NCBI RefSeq assembly: GCF_030540835.1
Contig: NZ_JAUOEK010000063.1
Coordinates: 56,891-120,890, forward strand
DNA from: Flavivirga aquimarina
Lineage (GTDB): Bacteria; Bacteroidota; Bacteroidia; Flavobacteriales; Flavobacteriaceae
Length of the DNA: 64,000 nucleotides
Direction of reading: 5' to 3'
Numbering within the stretch: position 1 is the first letter of the stretch; every line of letters starts with the position of its first letter. A program made the translations under genes and the position numbers. Under the pieces are notes generated by a model, which was given only the letters and a program-made list of their open reading frames with translations, did no database searches and was not told the DNA's origin. This document shows positions 8,349 to 17,615 of this stretch, one piece after another.

Positions 8349-9488
8349 TTATCTATAATGTATTGCTATTTGCCCAAGTTGCCCAACAATTTTTATAGAA
8401 TCTTTCATTGATAATTTAGACCCGTCGGCATGAATCCACCTTTTAAGAGGTTGTTCACAGATATACGAAATGGCTTTTTTCTTTCCGTAATATTTTCGCA
8501 TTCTTATAAAAATTTCAACATCAAAAATCCAACGTGTAATAAATTTATCTTTAAACATAAGCTTGGCTATGTCTTTGTCCATAATTTTTGCGCCACATTG
8601 TGTATCATTAAATGGCATGCCTAAAATAGTCCTTATAATAAGGTTTATTGTTTTACTAATTATTTTACGGGCAGATTCTTTAGTAATATTTGCACCCATT
8701 CTACTCATTCTGGAACCACTTACAATTTTAAAATCGGAAGTTTCTATTGTTTTAACCAAATCATCAAAGTCCCTAAAGTCGGTAGATAAATCTGCATCTA
8801 AGTAACCGATGTAGTCTAATTGATCATCTTCAGCAAGGTGTAAAATGCCTTGTCTTACAGCTTCTGCTTTTCCTCCATTTTTTTCGCAGTTAAATACACT
8901 AATATTAGTTTCTCTGCTTTTGCTCAAGTCATTTAAAACTTCTAAGGTTTTATCAGTACTTCCGTCGTTTACAAAACATAAATGATACCCTAGATTACTG
9001 TTAACAAAATCAATAAACTCTTTACTTAATAACCTTTTTTCCTCATTATAACACGGTATAACAACCCCAACACATCGCTTTTGAAGCATTTGATCTTTTG
9101 AGTCTTTATTATCGGATTTGATAGTTTTTATTCCGAACATTCTAGAAATTCTTACAGTAACTTCATTAAGGGATACTGGTTTTTTCATATAGTCATCTAT
9201 ACCTAAACCAAACCCATCAATAATGGTGTCTTCATCTGTATTTCCCGATAAAACCAAAATTTTAGCTTTCGATTTTTTTTCTAGTCTAATAGCTTTTACG
9301 ACCTCTAATCCAGACATACCATCCATATTTATATCTACAATGACAGCGTCTGGGTTAAATGTATCGAAAAGCTCTAAGCCTTCTTTTCCATTGCTAGCGT
9401 ATTTTACATCATAGCCTAAGTCGGTTAAGTGTTTTTCCAGTGATAACAGTATTAATTCTTGGTCATCAATTGCTAAAATTTTTATCAT
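8349..9488 (-). CDS. response-regulator receiver fused to family 2 glycosyltransferase
   Basis: A 379-residue protein. Residues 1-120 are a complete receiver domain: Asp8-Asp9, phosphoacceptor Asp52 in VDINMDG, Ser81 and Lys103 before Pro. Residues about 137-375 are a GT2 (dolichyl-phosphate sugar transferase-like) domain: VVIPCYNEEKR, FVNDGSTDKT, the metal-binding LDADLS and GMPFNDTQCGAKIM. No transmembrane helix was seen. The fusion suggests that phosphorylation by a histidine kinase directly gates sugar transfer. No cognate kinase is adjacent. It is transcribed opposite to the flanking GT4 and flippase genes, and a decayed relative of the GT2 part is at 20882-21244. Confidence 0.88.
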   Translation of the reverse strand: MIKILAIDDQELILLSLEKHLTDLGYDVKYASNGKEGLELFDTFNPDAVIVDINMDGMSGLEVVKAIRLEKKSKAKILVLSGNTDEDTIIDGFGLGIDDYMKKPVSLNEVTVRISRMFGIKTIKSDNKDSKDQMLQKRCVGVVIPCYNEEKRLLSKEFIDFVNSNLGYHLCFVNDGSTDKTLEVLNDLSKSRETNISVFNCEKNGGKAEAVRQGILHLAEDDQLDYIGYLDADLSTDFRDFDDLVKTIETSDFKIVSGSRMSRMGANITKESARKIISKTINLIIRTILGMPFNDTQCGAKIMDKDIAKLMFKDKFITRWIFDVEIFIRMRKYYGKKKAISYICEQPLKRWIHADGSKLSMKDSIKIVGQLGQIAIHYR

Positions 9489-9827
9489 GATTTGAGTGTT
9501 TTTTGAGTTGGTTTTTTCTTCCTTTTAACTTGTTAATTCTTACAAAAATGATTGTTTTTATGTGTTTAAATTTACTTTTTATGTAGTAAATATATTATTT
9601 TTTTTGAAAGAAATGTAATATTTTTTATAAAAAAATCAGATAAAATGATATATTTGTTCGACAACATGTTATTTTTTTAAGAAAAAACAACTGTTAAAAG
9701 ATGCTTTTTTTAACTATTATTCCTGTCTATATATTATTGGATTGATAGTGTGAAAAATTTAATTTTTAATGAAGAAGGTTGATTTAAGACAATAAAAAAT
9801 AAGTCATAGATATTAAATTATTAGCCC
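9489..9827. other. 339-bp divergent promoter region
   Basis: A very AT-rich gap between the divergent receiver-GT2 and flippase genes with no ORF. TATATTTG at 9649-9656 fits a -7 element reading towards the flippase, but it is 172 bp from the ATG. No copy of the ATTCGTCTACAG motif was seen here. Confidence 0.4.
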
Positions 9828-11072
9828 ATGCAGATAAAATCGTTTAGTCTACCAAAAAAAATTACTCCAGAACAACTATTTATGTTAAGCGTACTTATAG
9901 TTAATGGCGGAAATTATTTATATAATTTAATACTTGGTCGCCTTTTAGGACCAACACAATTTGCTGATGCAGCTGTACTGGTTACATTTTTACTTGTACT
10001 ATCATTTATGGCAATGACGTTTCAATTAGCAACAGCAAAGTTTTCTGTGCTTTTTGATTCAGGTTTGTTTAAAAGTTTTATTATAAGAGTTTATAAAAAT
10101 GCTGTTTTCGCAGGGATACTTTTAGGCCTTGTTATTGTAATATTTGCTCCACAGCTACAGAAGTTATTTAATACATCAACTTCATTAATGTTTGTAATTT
10201 TTGGTTGTGGTGTACCCTTTTACTTTTTAATGAGTGTTAACAGAGGTATATTTCAAGGAAAAAATGAGTTAAAATCACTTTCTGTAACCTATCAGGCAGA
10301 AATGCTTAGTAGGCTAATAATAACTTTAAGTTTAATTTTTGCATTATCCAGTGTGGCAAATTCTGCACTGATAGCTTTGGGTATTTCGATATCCTTTCTA
10401 TTTGGTTTAATACCATTTAGTTATAAAGATATTTCATTTAAAGAAGAAACAATTATAGATAAAACAGATCTAAAATCTATAAGAAGCTTTTTTTTGTTAA
10501 CCGCATTTTATGAACTCACCCAAATTATTATTAATAATAGTGACATACTATTAGTTAAACATTATTTTGAACCGTATGAAGCAGGGTTATATGCATCTTT
10601 GGCACTCATAGGGCGTATCGTTTATTTTATTGCCTGGATGTTTGTGATGCTTTTATTACCCAAAGTGGTACAATTAAAAAAAGAAAATAAAAGTGCATCA
10701 AAAGTTTTATTTAGGTACGTGCTATATATAGGTATTATTTCTTTTATAATAGTACTAGGTTGTTTTCTATTTCCTGAAACAATTATTATCATTCTTTTTG
10801 GTGAAAGCTATATATCAATGGCCAGTTTACTTTGGAAGTACGGACTAGCAACTTCCATGTTTGCTATATCAAACATTTTTGCTTATTACTATTTGTCTTT
10901 AGACAAGTACATACCAGTGGTTATATCTGGTGTATTTGGTATGTTACAAATGATGTTGGTCGTGTTCTTTCATGACAGTTTAAAACAAGTCGTTTATATG
11001 CAAATAATAGCTATGGTTTTATTATTATTTATACAGCTTACGTTTTATAAATTGGATAATAAGAACAGGTAA
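9828..11072 (+). CDS. Wzx-like polysaccharide flippase
   Basis: A 414-residue integral membrane protein with about 12 hydrophobic segments. The N-terminus reads FMLSVLIVNGGNYLYNLILG followed by RLLGPTQFADA, typical of the oligosaccharidyl-lipid flippase/MATE superfamily (N-terminal GR-LG-xx-FG-like motif). It would move polymer or lipid-linked sugar across the inner membrane. It lies 48 bp before the second GT4 gene, an arrangement reminiscent of adjacent pelF and pelG. Topology and substrate are inferred. Confidence 0.82.
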   Translation: MQIKSFSLPKKITPEQLFMLSVLIVNGGNYLYNLILGRLLGPTQFADAAVLVTFLLVLSFMAMTFQLATAKFSVLFDSGLFKSFIIRVYKNAVFAGILLGLVIVIFAPQLQKLFNTSTSLMFVIFGCGVPFYFLMSVNRGIFQGKNELKSLSVTYQAEMLSRLIITLSLIFALSSVANSALIALGISISFLFGLIPFSYKDISFKEETIIDKTDLKSIRSFFLLTAFYELTQIIINNSDILLVKHYFEPYEAGLYASLALIGRIVYFIAWMFVMLLLPKVVQLKKENKSASKVLFRYVLYIGIISFIIVLGCFLFPETIIIILFGESYISMASLLWKYGLATSMFAISNIFAYYYLSLDKYIPVVISGVFGMLQMMLVVFFHDSLKQVVYMQIIAMVLLLFIQLTFYKLDNKNR

Positions 11073-11120
11073 AACCATAGATTTAAATAAATACAATATT
11101 AATTATTAACCTCGAATATT

Positions 11121-12326
11121 ATGAAATTAGCTATCGTAACAGCATATCCACCAAGTAAAGTGACTTTAAATGAGTATGCTTATCATCTAGTAAAATATTT
11201 TAGACAAAAAAAAGACTTAACAGAATTAATATTATTGACAGATCATACTGAAGGTAGTAAGGATATTGAATTTGCCGAGTCTGGTTGTAAAATAACTGTA
11301 AAAGAGTGCTGGTCTTTTAATAGTTATATTAATATTATAAGTGTGAATAAAGCGATTAATAAAACACGACCAGATGCCATACTATTTAATCTACAGTTTA
11401 TGAAGTTTGGTGACAAAAAGATTGCTGCAGCCTTGGGTTTAATGTTACCTTGGGTTTGTAAGCTAAAAAAGATTCCGACAATAGCGCTATTGCATAATAT
11501 AATGGAAGAAGTCGACCTAGAAAGTGCTGGTTTTACATCGAATAAAATCATGCAAAAGATATACGGATTTATAGGGTCGACTTTAACCAAATTAATTCTT
11601 AAAGCCGATGTTGTTGCCGTGACTATGCAAAAATATGTAGATATTTTAAAGACAAAATATAAAATAGAAAATGTTAAATTAATACCACACGGAACGTTTG
11701 AGATTCCCGAAGAACCAGATTCTAAAATAGCAACAGATCCTACGCAAATTATGACCTTTGGAAAGTTTGGTACTTATAAAAAAGTAGAGGGAATGATTGA
11801 AGCAGTCGAACAAGTACGACAATCTACAGGGTTAGATTTAGAGGTTGTAATTGCAGGAACCGATAACCCAAATGTACCAGGCTATTTAGAAAAAGTTAAA
11901 GCCGATTATAAACATATAAAACAAGTACGTTTTACAGGCTATGTAGAAGAAAGTGCCGTGCCAGTACTATTTAATGAAAGTGCCGTTGTTGTATTTCCAT
12001 ATACATCTACAACAGGTAGTTCTGGTGTATTGCATCAAGCAGGTAGTTATGGTAAAGCAGTTGTTATGCCCGATTTAGGAGATTTAGCTTTACTTGTTAA
12101 AGATGAAGGCTATCAAGGCGAGTTTTTTGAACCTACCTCTGTTGATAGTTTGGCAAAAGCTATCGAAAAGATTGTCACAGACGACGATTACAGAAAAGCA
12201 TTAGGATATGCCAATTATAGGGCAGCAACCGCATACCCCATGTCTAAAATCACAGAAATTTATTTAGATACGTTTAAAGAGATAAACAACAGGCATACTA
12301 AAAAAGTAATGCTGTATAAAAGTTGA
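11121..12326 (+). CDS. family 4 glycosyltransferase, paralogue B
   Basis: A 401-residue GT4 enzyme that aligns end to end without large gaps to the gene at 6921. It shares the same first 20 or so residues and the blocks FGKFGTYKKVE, VVIAGTDNP and GSSGVLHQAGSYGKAVVMP. It is probably in one operon with the flippase. Duplication of the whole gene with retained motifs suggests two related but distinct transfer steps. The operon ends here, and the accessory island follows after 162 bp. Confidence 0.85.
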   Translation: MKLAIVTAYPPSKVTLNEYAYHLVKYFRQKKDLTELILLTDHTEGSKDIEFAESGCKITVKECWSFNSYINIISVNKAINKTRPDAILFNLQFMKFGDKKIAAALGLMLPWVCKLKKIPTIALLHNIMEEVDLESAGFTSNKIMQKIYGFIGSTLTKLILKADVVAVTMQKYVDILKTKYKIENVKLIPHGTFEIPEEPDSKIATDPTQIMTFGKFGTYKKVEGMIEAVEQVRQSTGLDLEVVIAGTDNPNVPGYLEKVKADYKHIKQVRFTGYVEESAVPVLFNESAVVVFPYTSTTGSSGVLHQAGSYGKAVVMPDLGDLALLVKDEGYQGEFFEPTSVDSLAKAIEKIVTDDDYRKALGYANYRAATAYPMSKITEIYLDTFKEINNRHTKKVMLYKS

Positions 12327-12429
12327 TATGGATTTTTAGAAGCTGATTAAAACAATTAAAATTACAAACTCTTGTTACCGAAAGTAGTTTGGAGCTATTA
12401 AAAACGATCTGGGTCTTTAAGTATTATTG

Positions 12430-12437
12430 TATATTTG
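12430..12437 (+). promoter_or_regulatory. -7 element before the TIR gene
   Basis: TATATTTG (TANNTTTG consensus) lies 51 bp before the TIR gene start. It implies that the island gene has its own promoter rather than read-through from the GT4 operon. Confidence 0.4.
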
Positions 12438-12488
12438 GGTGTATATAAAATGAATGTATACATCTGTGTCTGTGTTGTAGCACATTAG

Positions 12489-13429
12489 ATGAAGAAACTG
12501 CAAAAAATAAAATTAATCGATAAGATTGGGAGAGAACTTCAAGAAAGAATGAAGTTCAATGAAATTGATGGCTATTTTGAAAGTTACGGAATACCAACTG
12601 ACCACCAACCAAGTTACAACAGTAAATATGTTTATGTTAAAGAAGTTTTGCCGAAAGTAAAAGATGAAATTGTATTAGAAATTGCGTCAGAATTAGGAAT
12701 TGAACACGAAGCTATTTCTTCAATTCCTGTTATAGTAAAAGAAAGTGAAGCGACATTTTGGAAACCTGGACATTTTAAACTTTTTGTTAGTCATTTAGCG
12801 AGTTTTAAAACAACAATTGGAATTTTAAAAACAGAGCTTGAAAAATATGGGGTTTCGTCATTTGTAGCACACGAAGACATTGAACCGACAAAACAATGGC
12901 AAGACGAAATCGAAAAGGACTATTTTCAATGGATGCCTTTTGTGCAGTATTAATGGAAGGGTTTAAAGAAAGTAATTGGACTGACCAAGAAGTCGGAGTT
13001 GCTGTAGGTAGAAATGTATTAATTATACCTATTCGCAGAGGACTTGACCCTTATGGATTTATTGGAAAATATCAAGGATTTCAAGCAATTGGAAAAAATG
13101 TAGGTCAAGTAGCAGAAGGAATATTTGAAATTATCTCTAGAAACGAAAAGACAAAATCAAAATACTTGAATACTCTTGTAGAATTAATTTTACTTTCAAA
13201 TACTGTTAATCAAGGAATTGAAAGACTAAAGGCATTGAAAAAAGTTAAAGATTTGCCGAAAGAAAAAGTTGAATATTTACAAGACAAAATAACAGATAAC
13301 GAAAACCTTAAGGAAACTAGATTTCTAAATCCTTTTAATGAAATAGCGTGGAAATATAAGTTAGATGGATTAAGTATTAAATCATTTGAAAAAGTAAAAG
13401 AAGAGTATTATGACGATTTACCATTTTAA
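12489..13429 (+). pseudogene. TIR-domain protein gene broken by a -1 frameshift
   Basis: Two overlapping frames together encode one protein of about 313 residues. The first frame (from 12489) ends FKLFVSHLASFKT, then FVAHEDIEPTKQWQDEIEK and stops at 12953. The second frame continues from about 12918 with LFSMDAFCAVLMEGF, SNWTDQEVGVAVGRNVLIIPI and on to 13429. Joined at 12917-12920 they give a TIR_2-type domain: phosphate-binding start, DI-x-P segment and WTDQEVG, whose Glu is the expected NADase residue. One missing base explains the break. The N-terminal 90 residues and C-terminal tail are not recognised. It is probably a defence gene that has been inactivated, or a sequencing error. Confidence 0.75.
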
Positions 13430-13436
13430 AAAAACG

Positions 13437-13584
13437 TGTTACAACATCGTGCAATTAATTGATTGGTTATGAGTTGTTTGTGGGGATCTGCGAAGATTTT
13501 TAATTCGGTTTTTATTTGCTAAATTTGGCGCTTAAAATACGCAACAAACCATATACAAATTGTTGTGCATAATATTATGCCATC
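13437..13584. other. non-coding spacer with terminal ACAACA/TGTTGT inverted pair
   Basis: The sequence from GTTACAACATCGTGC (13439) to TTGTTGTGCATAAT (13580) has no ORF and has loosely complementary ends. It separates two unrelated single-gene insertions. Such spacers may mark cassette-like gene acquisition. This is suggestive only. Confidence 0.25.
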
Positions 13585-13624
13585 AGAATATCAAGAGGAT
13601 AAAAAGAAAAATGGATAGTTTATT

Positions 13625-14110
13625 TTGAGAAGAAACATTATCAACATATATAAATTCATTAAAGAATATTATTATATCATCCTATCACCTTTTGTTATAA
13701 TTGGTTTTTTTCTAGCTTATTTTAATAATCAAATTGAAAAGGAAGATATAAAAGAAAATCTGAATATAACTTATGGGAAAATATATGGTTCATCAAGTAT
13801 TTATAAAAAATATAGTAAGCGAAACTTTAGATATGAATTTACATTTAGAGGAAAATTATATACTGGAACTTCAACTGGATATATAACGGATGGAGTAAAA
13901 GAAGGAGGGATTTATAAAGTTGAATTCTCTAAAGAAGACCCTAAACATAACCGAATGATTTTTGATGTTGAATACGAACAAAAACTAATCTTTGACCAAA
14001 ATGGACAAATAACAGACACAACTTATGTTCATAAAGGACAAAAAATTCAAAACAAAATAAAAGAAATAATTGAAGAGTACGAATTCAAAACTAATAATAT
14101 AAAAAACTAA
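13625..14110 (+). CDS. small membrane-anchored protein
   Basis: A 161-residue protein from a TTG start (no in-frame ATG; a TAG stop lies 7 bp upstream). One transmembrane helix is at about 15-31 (IILSPFVIIGFFLAYF), followed by a basic beta-rich domain with YRYEFTFRGKLYTGTST-like strands, reminiscent of DUF3592-type domains. Lower GC and a Lys/Ile-rich composition fit the surrounding island. No function is recognised. Confidence 0.55.
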   Translation: MRRNIINIYKFIKEYYYIILSPFVIIGFFLAYFNNQIEKEDIKENLNITYGKIYGSSSIYKKYSKRNFRYEFTFRGKLYTGTSTGYITDGVKEGGIYKVEFSKEDPKHNRMIFDVEYEQKLIFDQNGQITDTTYVHKGQKIQNKIKEIIEEYEFKTNNIKN

Positions 14111-14271
14111 GCACAACAAAGAACAGTGTTAAAAAGCAAGTTTTTTTAAGCTAATCCTGAAACATAGTTCTCATCATAAGGCTAGTTCGCTTGTTTCGTC
14201 TAGTATTACAGTTCTGTACATCAGTTTCTTATCGAAATAATCACTCAAGTGACTGAATGAAACTCTTTTCG

Positions 14272-14279
14272 TATATTTG
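14272..14279 (+). promoter_or_regulatory. -7 element of the toxin-antitoxin operon
   Basis: TATATTTG, 18 bp before the antitoxin start codon, fits the TANNTTTG consensus and implies a very short leader. Confidence 0.45.
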
Positions 14280-14297
14280 TTTTATTAAAAAAAGATT

Positions 14298-14516
14298 ATG
14301 GATATTCAATCAACAAAAATAGAATTAATAAAGACTATTCTAGCTATAGAAAACAATGATTTTATTCAAAAAGTTGCTGAATTCGTTAAGAAAGAAAAAG
14401 TTGATTTTTGGACAGAATTAAGTATTTCTGAGCAAAATGAAATCAGAGAAGGAATTAATGAACTTGATAAAGGAAAAAGAGTCTCTTATGATTCGTTTTT
14501 GAAGAAAATTTCTTAA
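14298..14516 (+). CDS. antitoxin of RelE-type toxin-antitoxin pair
   Basis: A 72-residue acidic, mostly helical protein. Its end (LSISEQNEIREGINELDKGK, then SYDSFLKKIS) matches the toxin-binding tail of Bacteroidota antitoxins paired with ParE/RelE. Its stop codon overlaps the toxin ATG by one base (TAATG at 14514-14518), the usual coupling. It probably represses its own promoter. Confidence 0.8.
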   Translation: MDIQSTKIELIKTILAIENNDFIQKVAEFVKKEKVDFWTELSISEQNEIREGINELDKGKRVSYDSFLKKIS

Positions 14517-14818
14517 TGAAAGTGTTTTTATCAGAACTAACTGAAAACAAACTTCTAAAATTGTCAGACTATATTTTAGAAAATTGGAATTTAAAAGCAC
14601 GTGATAAGTTTATTGAAAAACTGACAGAAAAAATCAAACAGATTTCAAAACAACCTGAAAGCTGTCCTCAATCTTCTGAATTTAAAGGTCTTTATAAATG
14701 TGTCGTAACAAAACAAACTACTTTTTACTATCGAATATCAACAGAATTAAACGAAATTGAAATAATTACAATTTTTGACACAAGACAAAATCCTAATAGG
14801 TTGAAAAAAGACATTTAG
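14516..14818 (+). CDS. RelE/ParE-family toxin
   Basis: A 100-residue basic protein with the RelE/ParE fold pattern: N-terminal strand KVFLSELTENKLLKL, helix WNLKARDKFIEKLTEKIKQI, then CPQSSEFKGLYKCVVTKQTTFYYRI and a final strand IITIFDTRQNP. The family either cleaves mRNA on the ribosome or inhibits gyrase, and which applies here cannot be told. It lies in the island between the two halves of the polysaccharide locus. Confidence 0.85.
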   Translation: MKVFLSELTENKLLKLSDYILENWNLKARDKFIEKLTEKIKQISKQPESCPQSSEFKGLYKCVVTKQTTFYYRISTELNEIEIITIFDTRQNPNRLKKDI

Positions 14819-14887
14819 CCTAAAAAAATGTACGAAAGCACAAGCCATTAAAATAATTTTAACTGATTCCTCAGTTTACGAATAATA

Positions 14888-16405
14888 TCAAGGATTATAA
14901 ATATATCTATAAGATTCTTTTTTAACGCCTTGAGCATTTATAAAACCATAGTATTTTTGTGGAGTTTTGCGCCAGGGAAGCATACCAGTAACTTCATTTG
15001 GTATTTCAGTAAAATCATAAAGCGTCCAAGACATATAGTGCATGTTATTTTTACTAAAAATGTCTTGAGCCTGTTTGTAGTAATCTGCCTGATCTTGTTC
15101 TGTTTTGCCAAAAGGATTCCATAAACCTTTATAAGAAGACAAGCCAAATTCTGTAATAGCTATTGGCTTATTAGGGATACCTTGTTTTAAATCTAAATAC
15201 TTTTTTTCTAAATTGTTTAAATCTTCATAATAATGAAACGTAATAATATCAACTTTGTCTTTTAATAGGGGAGCACTCTCTATGTTAGACCAGCCAATGG
15301 TTACAGGATGATTGGGGTCAATGGATTTCACGAGGTCGATTGTGTTACTTAACCAAGCAAGAACAAGATCTTTTCCGCGGGATTTAAAATCTAGATTAGG
15401 CTCGTTTTTAATATCCCAGGCTAACAATGCATTATGGTCTTTTAGTTTAGACACGATAGTTTCTGCGTGACGTTGGTTTAAGGTCCAGTTTAAAATCGAA
15501 TAATCCCCATAAAAATCAAAAAGAGTTAAGACCACTTTTAAGTTTTCTGTTTCAGCAGCGTCCATTACTTGGGTTAGTTTATCCAGTTTGCCTTTATCTA
15601 CATTAGCTTTGCCAAAACTTTCATAAGGAACAAAAATTCTAATACTGCTAAGTCCTGTTTCTTTAATAAGTTTAAAGTCTTTGGTAATGGTATCTATATT
15701 AAATTTTTTTCCGAAAACTTCCCAGGGAGAAGCTTGGGGGTAATAATTAATACCTTTAATATCTATATGCTCCTTAGAAATATATTTATAATCGGGTTTA
15801 AAATCATCATTAGACGTTTTTACGATGTGACGAATGCGCCAAAAACCATCTTCTAATAGCATAATTATTTTGTAAGTAGACAGGTCTTTTGTTTCAAGAA
15901 GCAGCGTTTTGTCTTTATAAACACGTTTGTATTCCATGACATCCTTATCGGTAATCACCACCATATGCCCATCTTCGCTAAAAAACTCTAATTTAGGGTG
16001 ATGTTGTAACGTTGTACTTCTTATAGTAGTACCCGTTTCAATATTCTTATTGATAATATTATAAAGATTTTTACGTGCATTTTTCGTGTAATAATCCTCA
16101 ATTCCGGTTATAGTATTGGTTTGGTAGGCACAATGTTTAACATACCAGGCATCTAAATAATCATTTTCAATATTTGCAAGTGTTTGTTTATCCATAGGTC
16201 GGCCTTCATTTTCATTAGCATTCCATAAGATTTTAGGAAGAAACTGTTCCACTTTTTTTATTTCTGTATGCAGCATGGTACTTCTATCTGCTCCGGTATT
16301 TAGGTAACCAAACAAGGCACTAAGGCCGTATGTTACAAAACTTATAATTATAATATAAGATAGAAATAAAATACCTCGAATTATTTTTCTATTTATAGGG
16401 CTCAT
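14888..16405 (-). CDS. membrane-anchored TIM-barrel glycoside hydrolase with NTF2-like domain
   Basis: A 505-residue protein. An N-terminal transmembrane helix is at about 9-30 (IRGILFLSYIIIISFVTYGL). An NTF2-like domain follows at about 70-190 (LDAWYVKHCAYQT to GFWRIRHIVK). A TIM barrel at about 215-500 has the clan-A catalytic motifs: acid/base Glu in AWDIKNEPNLDF, HYYE, and nucleophile Glu in PIAITEFGLSS, plus MSWTLYDF. It most resembles GH5/GH2/GH39-type hydrolases. It would sit in the periplasm attached to the inner membrane and trim or release the polymer, as PelA or BcsZ do. It overlaps the upstream gene by 4 bp. Confidence 0.82.
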   Translation of the reverse strand: MSPINRKIIRGILFLSYIIIISFVTYGLSALFGYLNTGADRSTMLHTEIKKVEQFLPKILWNANENEGRPMDKQTLANIENDYLDAWYVKHCAYQTNTITGIEDYYTKNARKNLYNIINKNIETGTTIRSTTLQHHPKLEFFSEDGHMVVITDKDVMEYKRVYKDKTLLLETKDLSTYKIIMLLEDGFWRIRHIVKTSNDDFKPDYKYISKEHIDIKGINYYPQASPWEVFGKKFNIDTITKDFKLIKETGLSSIRIFVPYESFGKANVDKGKLDKLTQVMDAAETENLKVVLTLFDFYGDYSILNWTLNQRHAETIVSKLKDHNALLAWDIKNEPNLDFKSRGKDLVLAWLSNTIDLVKSIDPNHPVTIGWSNIESAPLLKDKVDIITFHYYEDLNNLEKKYLDLKQGIPNKPIAITEFGLSSYKGLWNPFGKTEQDQADYYKQAQDIFSKNNMHYMSWTLYDFTEIPNEVTGMLPWRKTPQKYYGFINAQGVKKESYRYIYNP

Positions 16406-17613
16406 AGCTTAACATGTTTAAATGTTTTTTCAATTTTAGCGACTTCTATCATCATATTATAAGAATCACTGGGAATCTCATTAGGGTTTAGTTTGAAGGT
16501 CGTAAAACCTTCAAAAGACTCTTTTAAAATCATATCAATTTTAGTATCGTCTTTGTAAATATGTAGTTTTATTTGTAGACCATCAGGAATCATTTGACCC
16601 ATAAAACTTTGTAAAGGACCTACGGTGATGGTTCTGTTATTATTAGAGAAAACCACATCGTAGCCTTTAATAATTTGTTCAAAATTAATAGTAATAATAT
16701 CACTCTCTGCCATGCCTTCTATATAAGCTTTAATATTCCAGATATCCTCGTAATCCGGATGAACTGTTTTAGCCATTGCAATACCATTAATAGTAGGCGC
16801 CGAAGTTCTAAGAATGTTTTTATCGCTGTTGGTAATAAAGAAATCTACAAGCGTACCATCGCTAACAATATTGCCATTTTTATCGCGAATAATAGAGCTT
16901 AGAAGTGTTGTGATTTGATTACCATCAGCATAATTGTGATTTTGTTTAAAGGATATATTAAAATTAGTAGGAATGGCCGGTTGCACATCTATAACATATT
17001 CTTTAGAGTTTTTTCCTAAAGTTTCAGAACTTACAAGCATCCGCCCGGTTTTAGTTTCAGAATATAAGTTCTTATATGCAATTAAATTATGCATACGCAC
17101 CATATTACGATATTCTGAACTCAAAAACTGATGTTTAACTTCTACCTCGGTACTGTCTTTTAGGGCATTTCCATAAATATCGGTAGGGATAACCACAAGC
17201 ATAGTATAGTCCAATCCACCAGCCTCAATGCTTGGAGGCCCTATATAGGTTTCCATAGTGTTGGCGGCTTGTTTCGGATTAATATAAAACTTACCCGATA
17301 ACGTATTATCATCGGCTAATAATTTCCAATTAACCAGTCCGCTTCTGTTAGCAATATTTTCTGGAATTTTATAGTTAAGTGTCTTGTTTTCAATACTTGG
17401 TTCAATTAAAATCGTACCATAACTATTAGAACAATATAATATAGGTTGCGAGTTATTACTTGTGGAAAATTGTAAATTAATACCAAGGCCAGCCTCAAAC
17501 TGCGTTTTAGTAGTTAACAGTTTAATAGCTATTTCCTCATCAGATTGACCTATCAATAAAATAGATGATGAAAACATGAAAGCAATAACCAGTAAGTATG
17601 TTGTTTTACGCAT
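16402..17613 (-). CDS. secreted Ig-like beta-sandwich protein
   Basis: A 403-residue protein with signal peptide (MRKTTYLLVIAFMFSSSILLIGQ). The body is all-beta and contains two or three Ig-like units. IVSDGTLVDFFITNSD and KDSTEVEVKHQFL resemble the Big_1/invasin pattern of gap-DGT-V-F. It sits between the GT-C-like gene (2-bp gap) and the hydrolase (4-bp overlap), so the three are one translationally coupled operon and it is probably a periplasmic partner of both. No enzymatic motif is visible. Confidence 0.65.
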   Translation of the reverse strand: MRKTTYLLVIAFMFSSSILLIGQSDEEIAIKLLTTKTQFEAGLGINLQFSTSNNSQPILYCSNSYGTILIEPSIENKTLNYKIPENIANRSGLVNWKLLADDNTLSGKFYINPKQAANTMETYIGPPSIEAGGLDYTMLVVIPTDIYGNALKDSTEVEVKHQFLSSEYRNMVRMHNLIAYKNLYSETKTGRMLVSSETLGKNSKEYVIDVQPAIPTNFNISFKQNHNYADGNQITTLLSSIIRDKNGNIVSDGTLVDFFITNSDKNILRTSAPTINGIAMAKTVHPDYEDIWNIKAYIEGMAESDIITINFEQIIKGYDVVFSNNNRTITVGPLQSFMGQMIPDGLQIKLHIYKDDTKIDMILKESFEGFTTFKLNPNEIPSDSYNMMIEVAKIEKTFKHVKL

Positions 17614-17615
17614 TA

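Noticed and set aside
14188..14210. TTTCGTCTAGTATTACAG as another LytTR-like site
   Set aside because: Spacing and bases after CTA do not match the other copies, and it lies in the island rather than near a polysaccharide gene.
14298..14818. Toxin-antitoxin pair as part of the polysaccharide system
   Set aside because: It has its own promoter and typical stand-alone architecture, and it lies within an island of unrelated genes.
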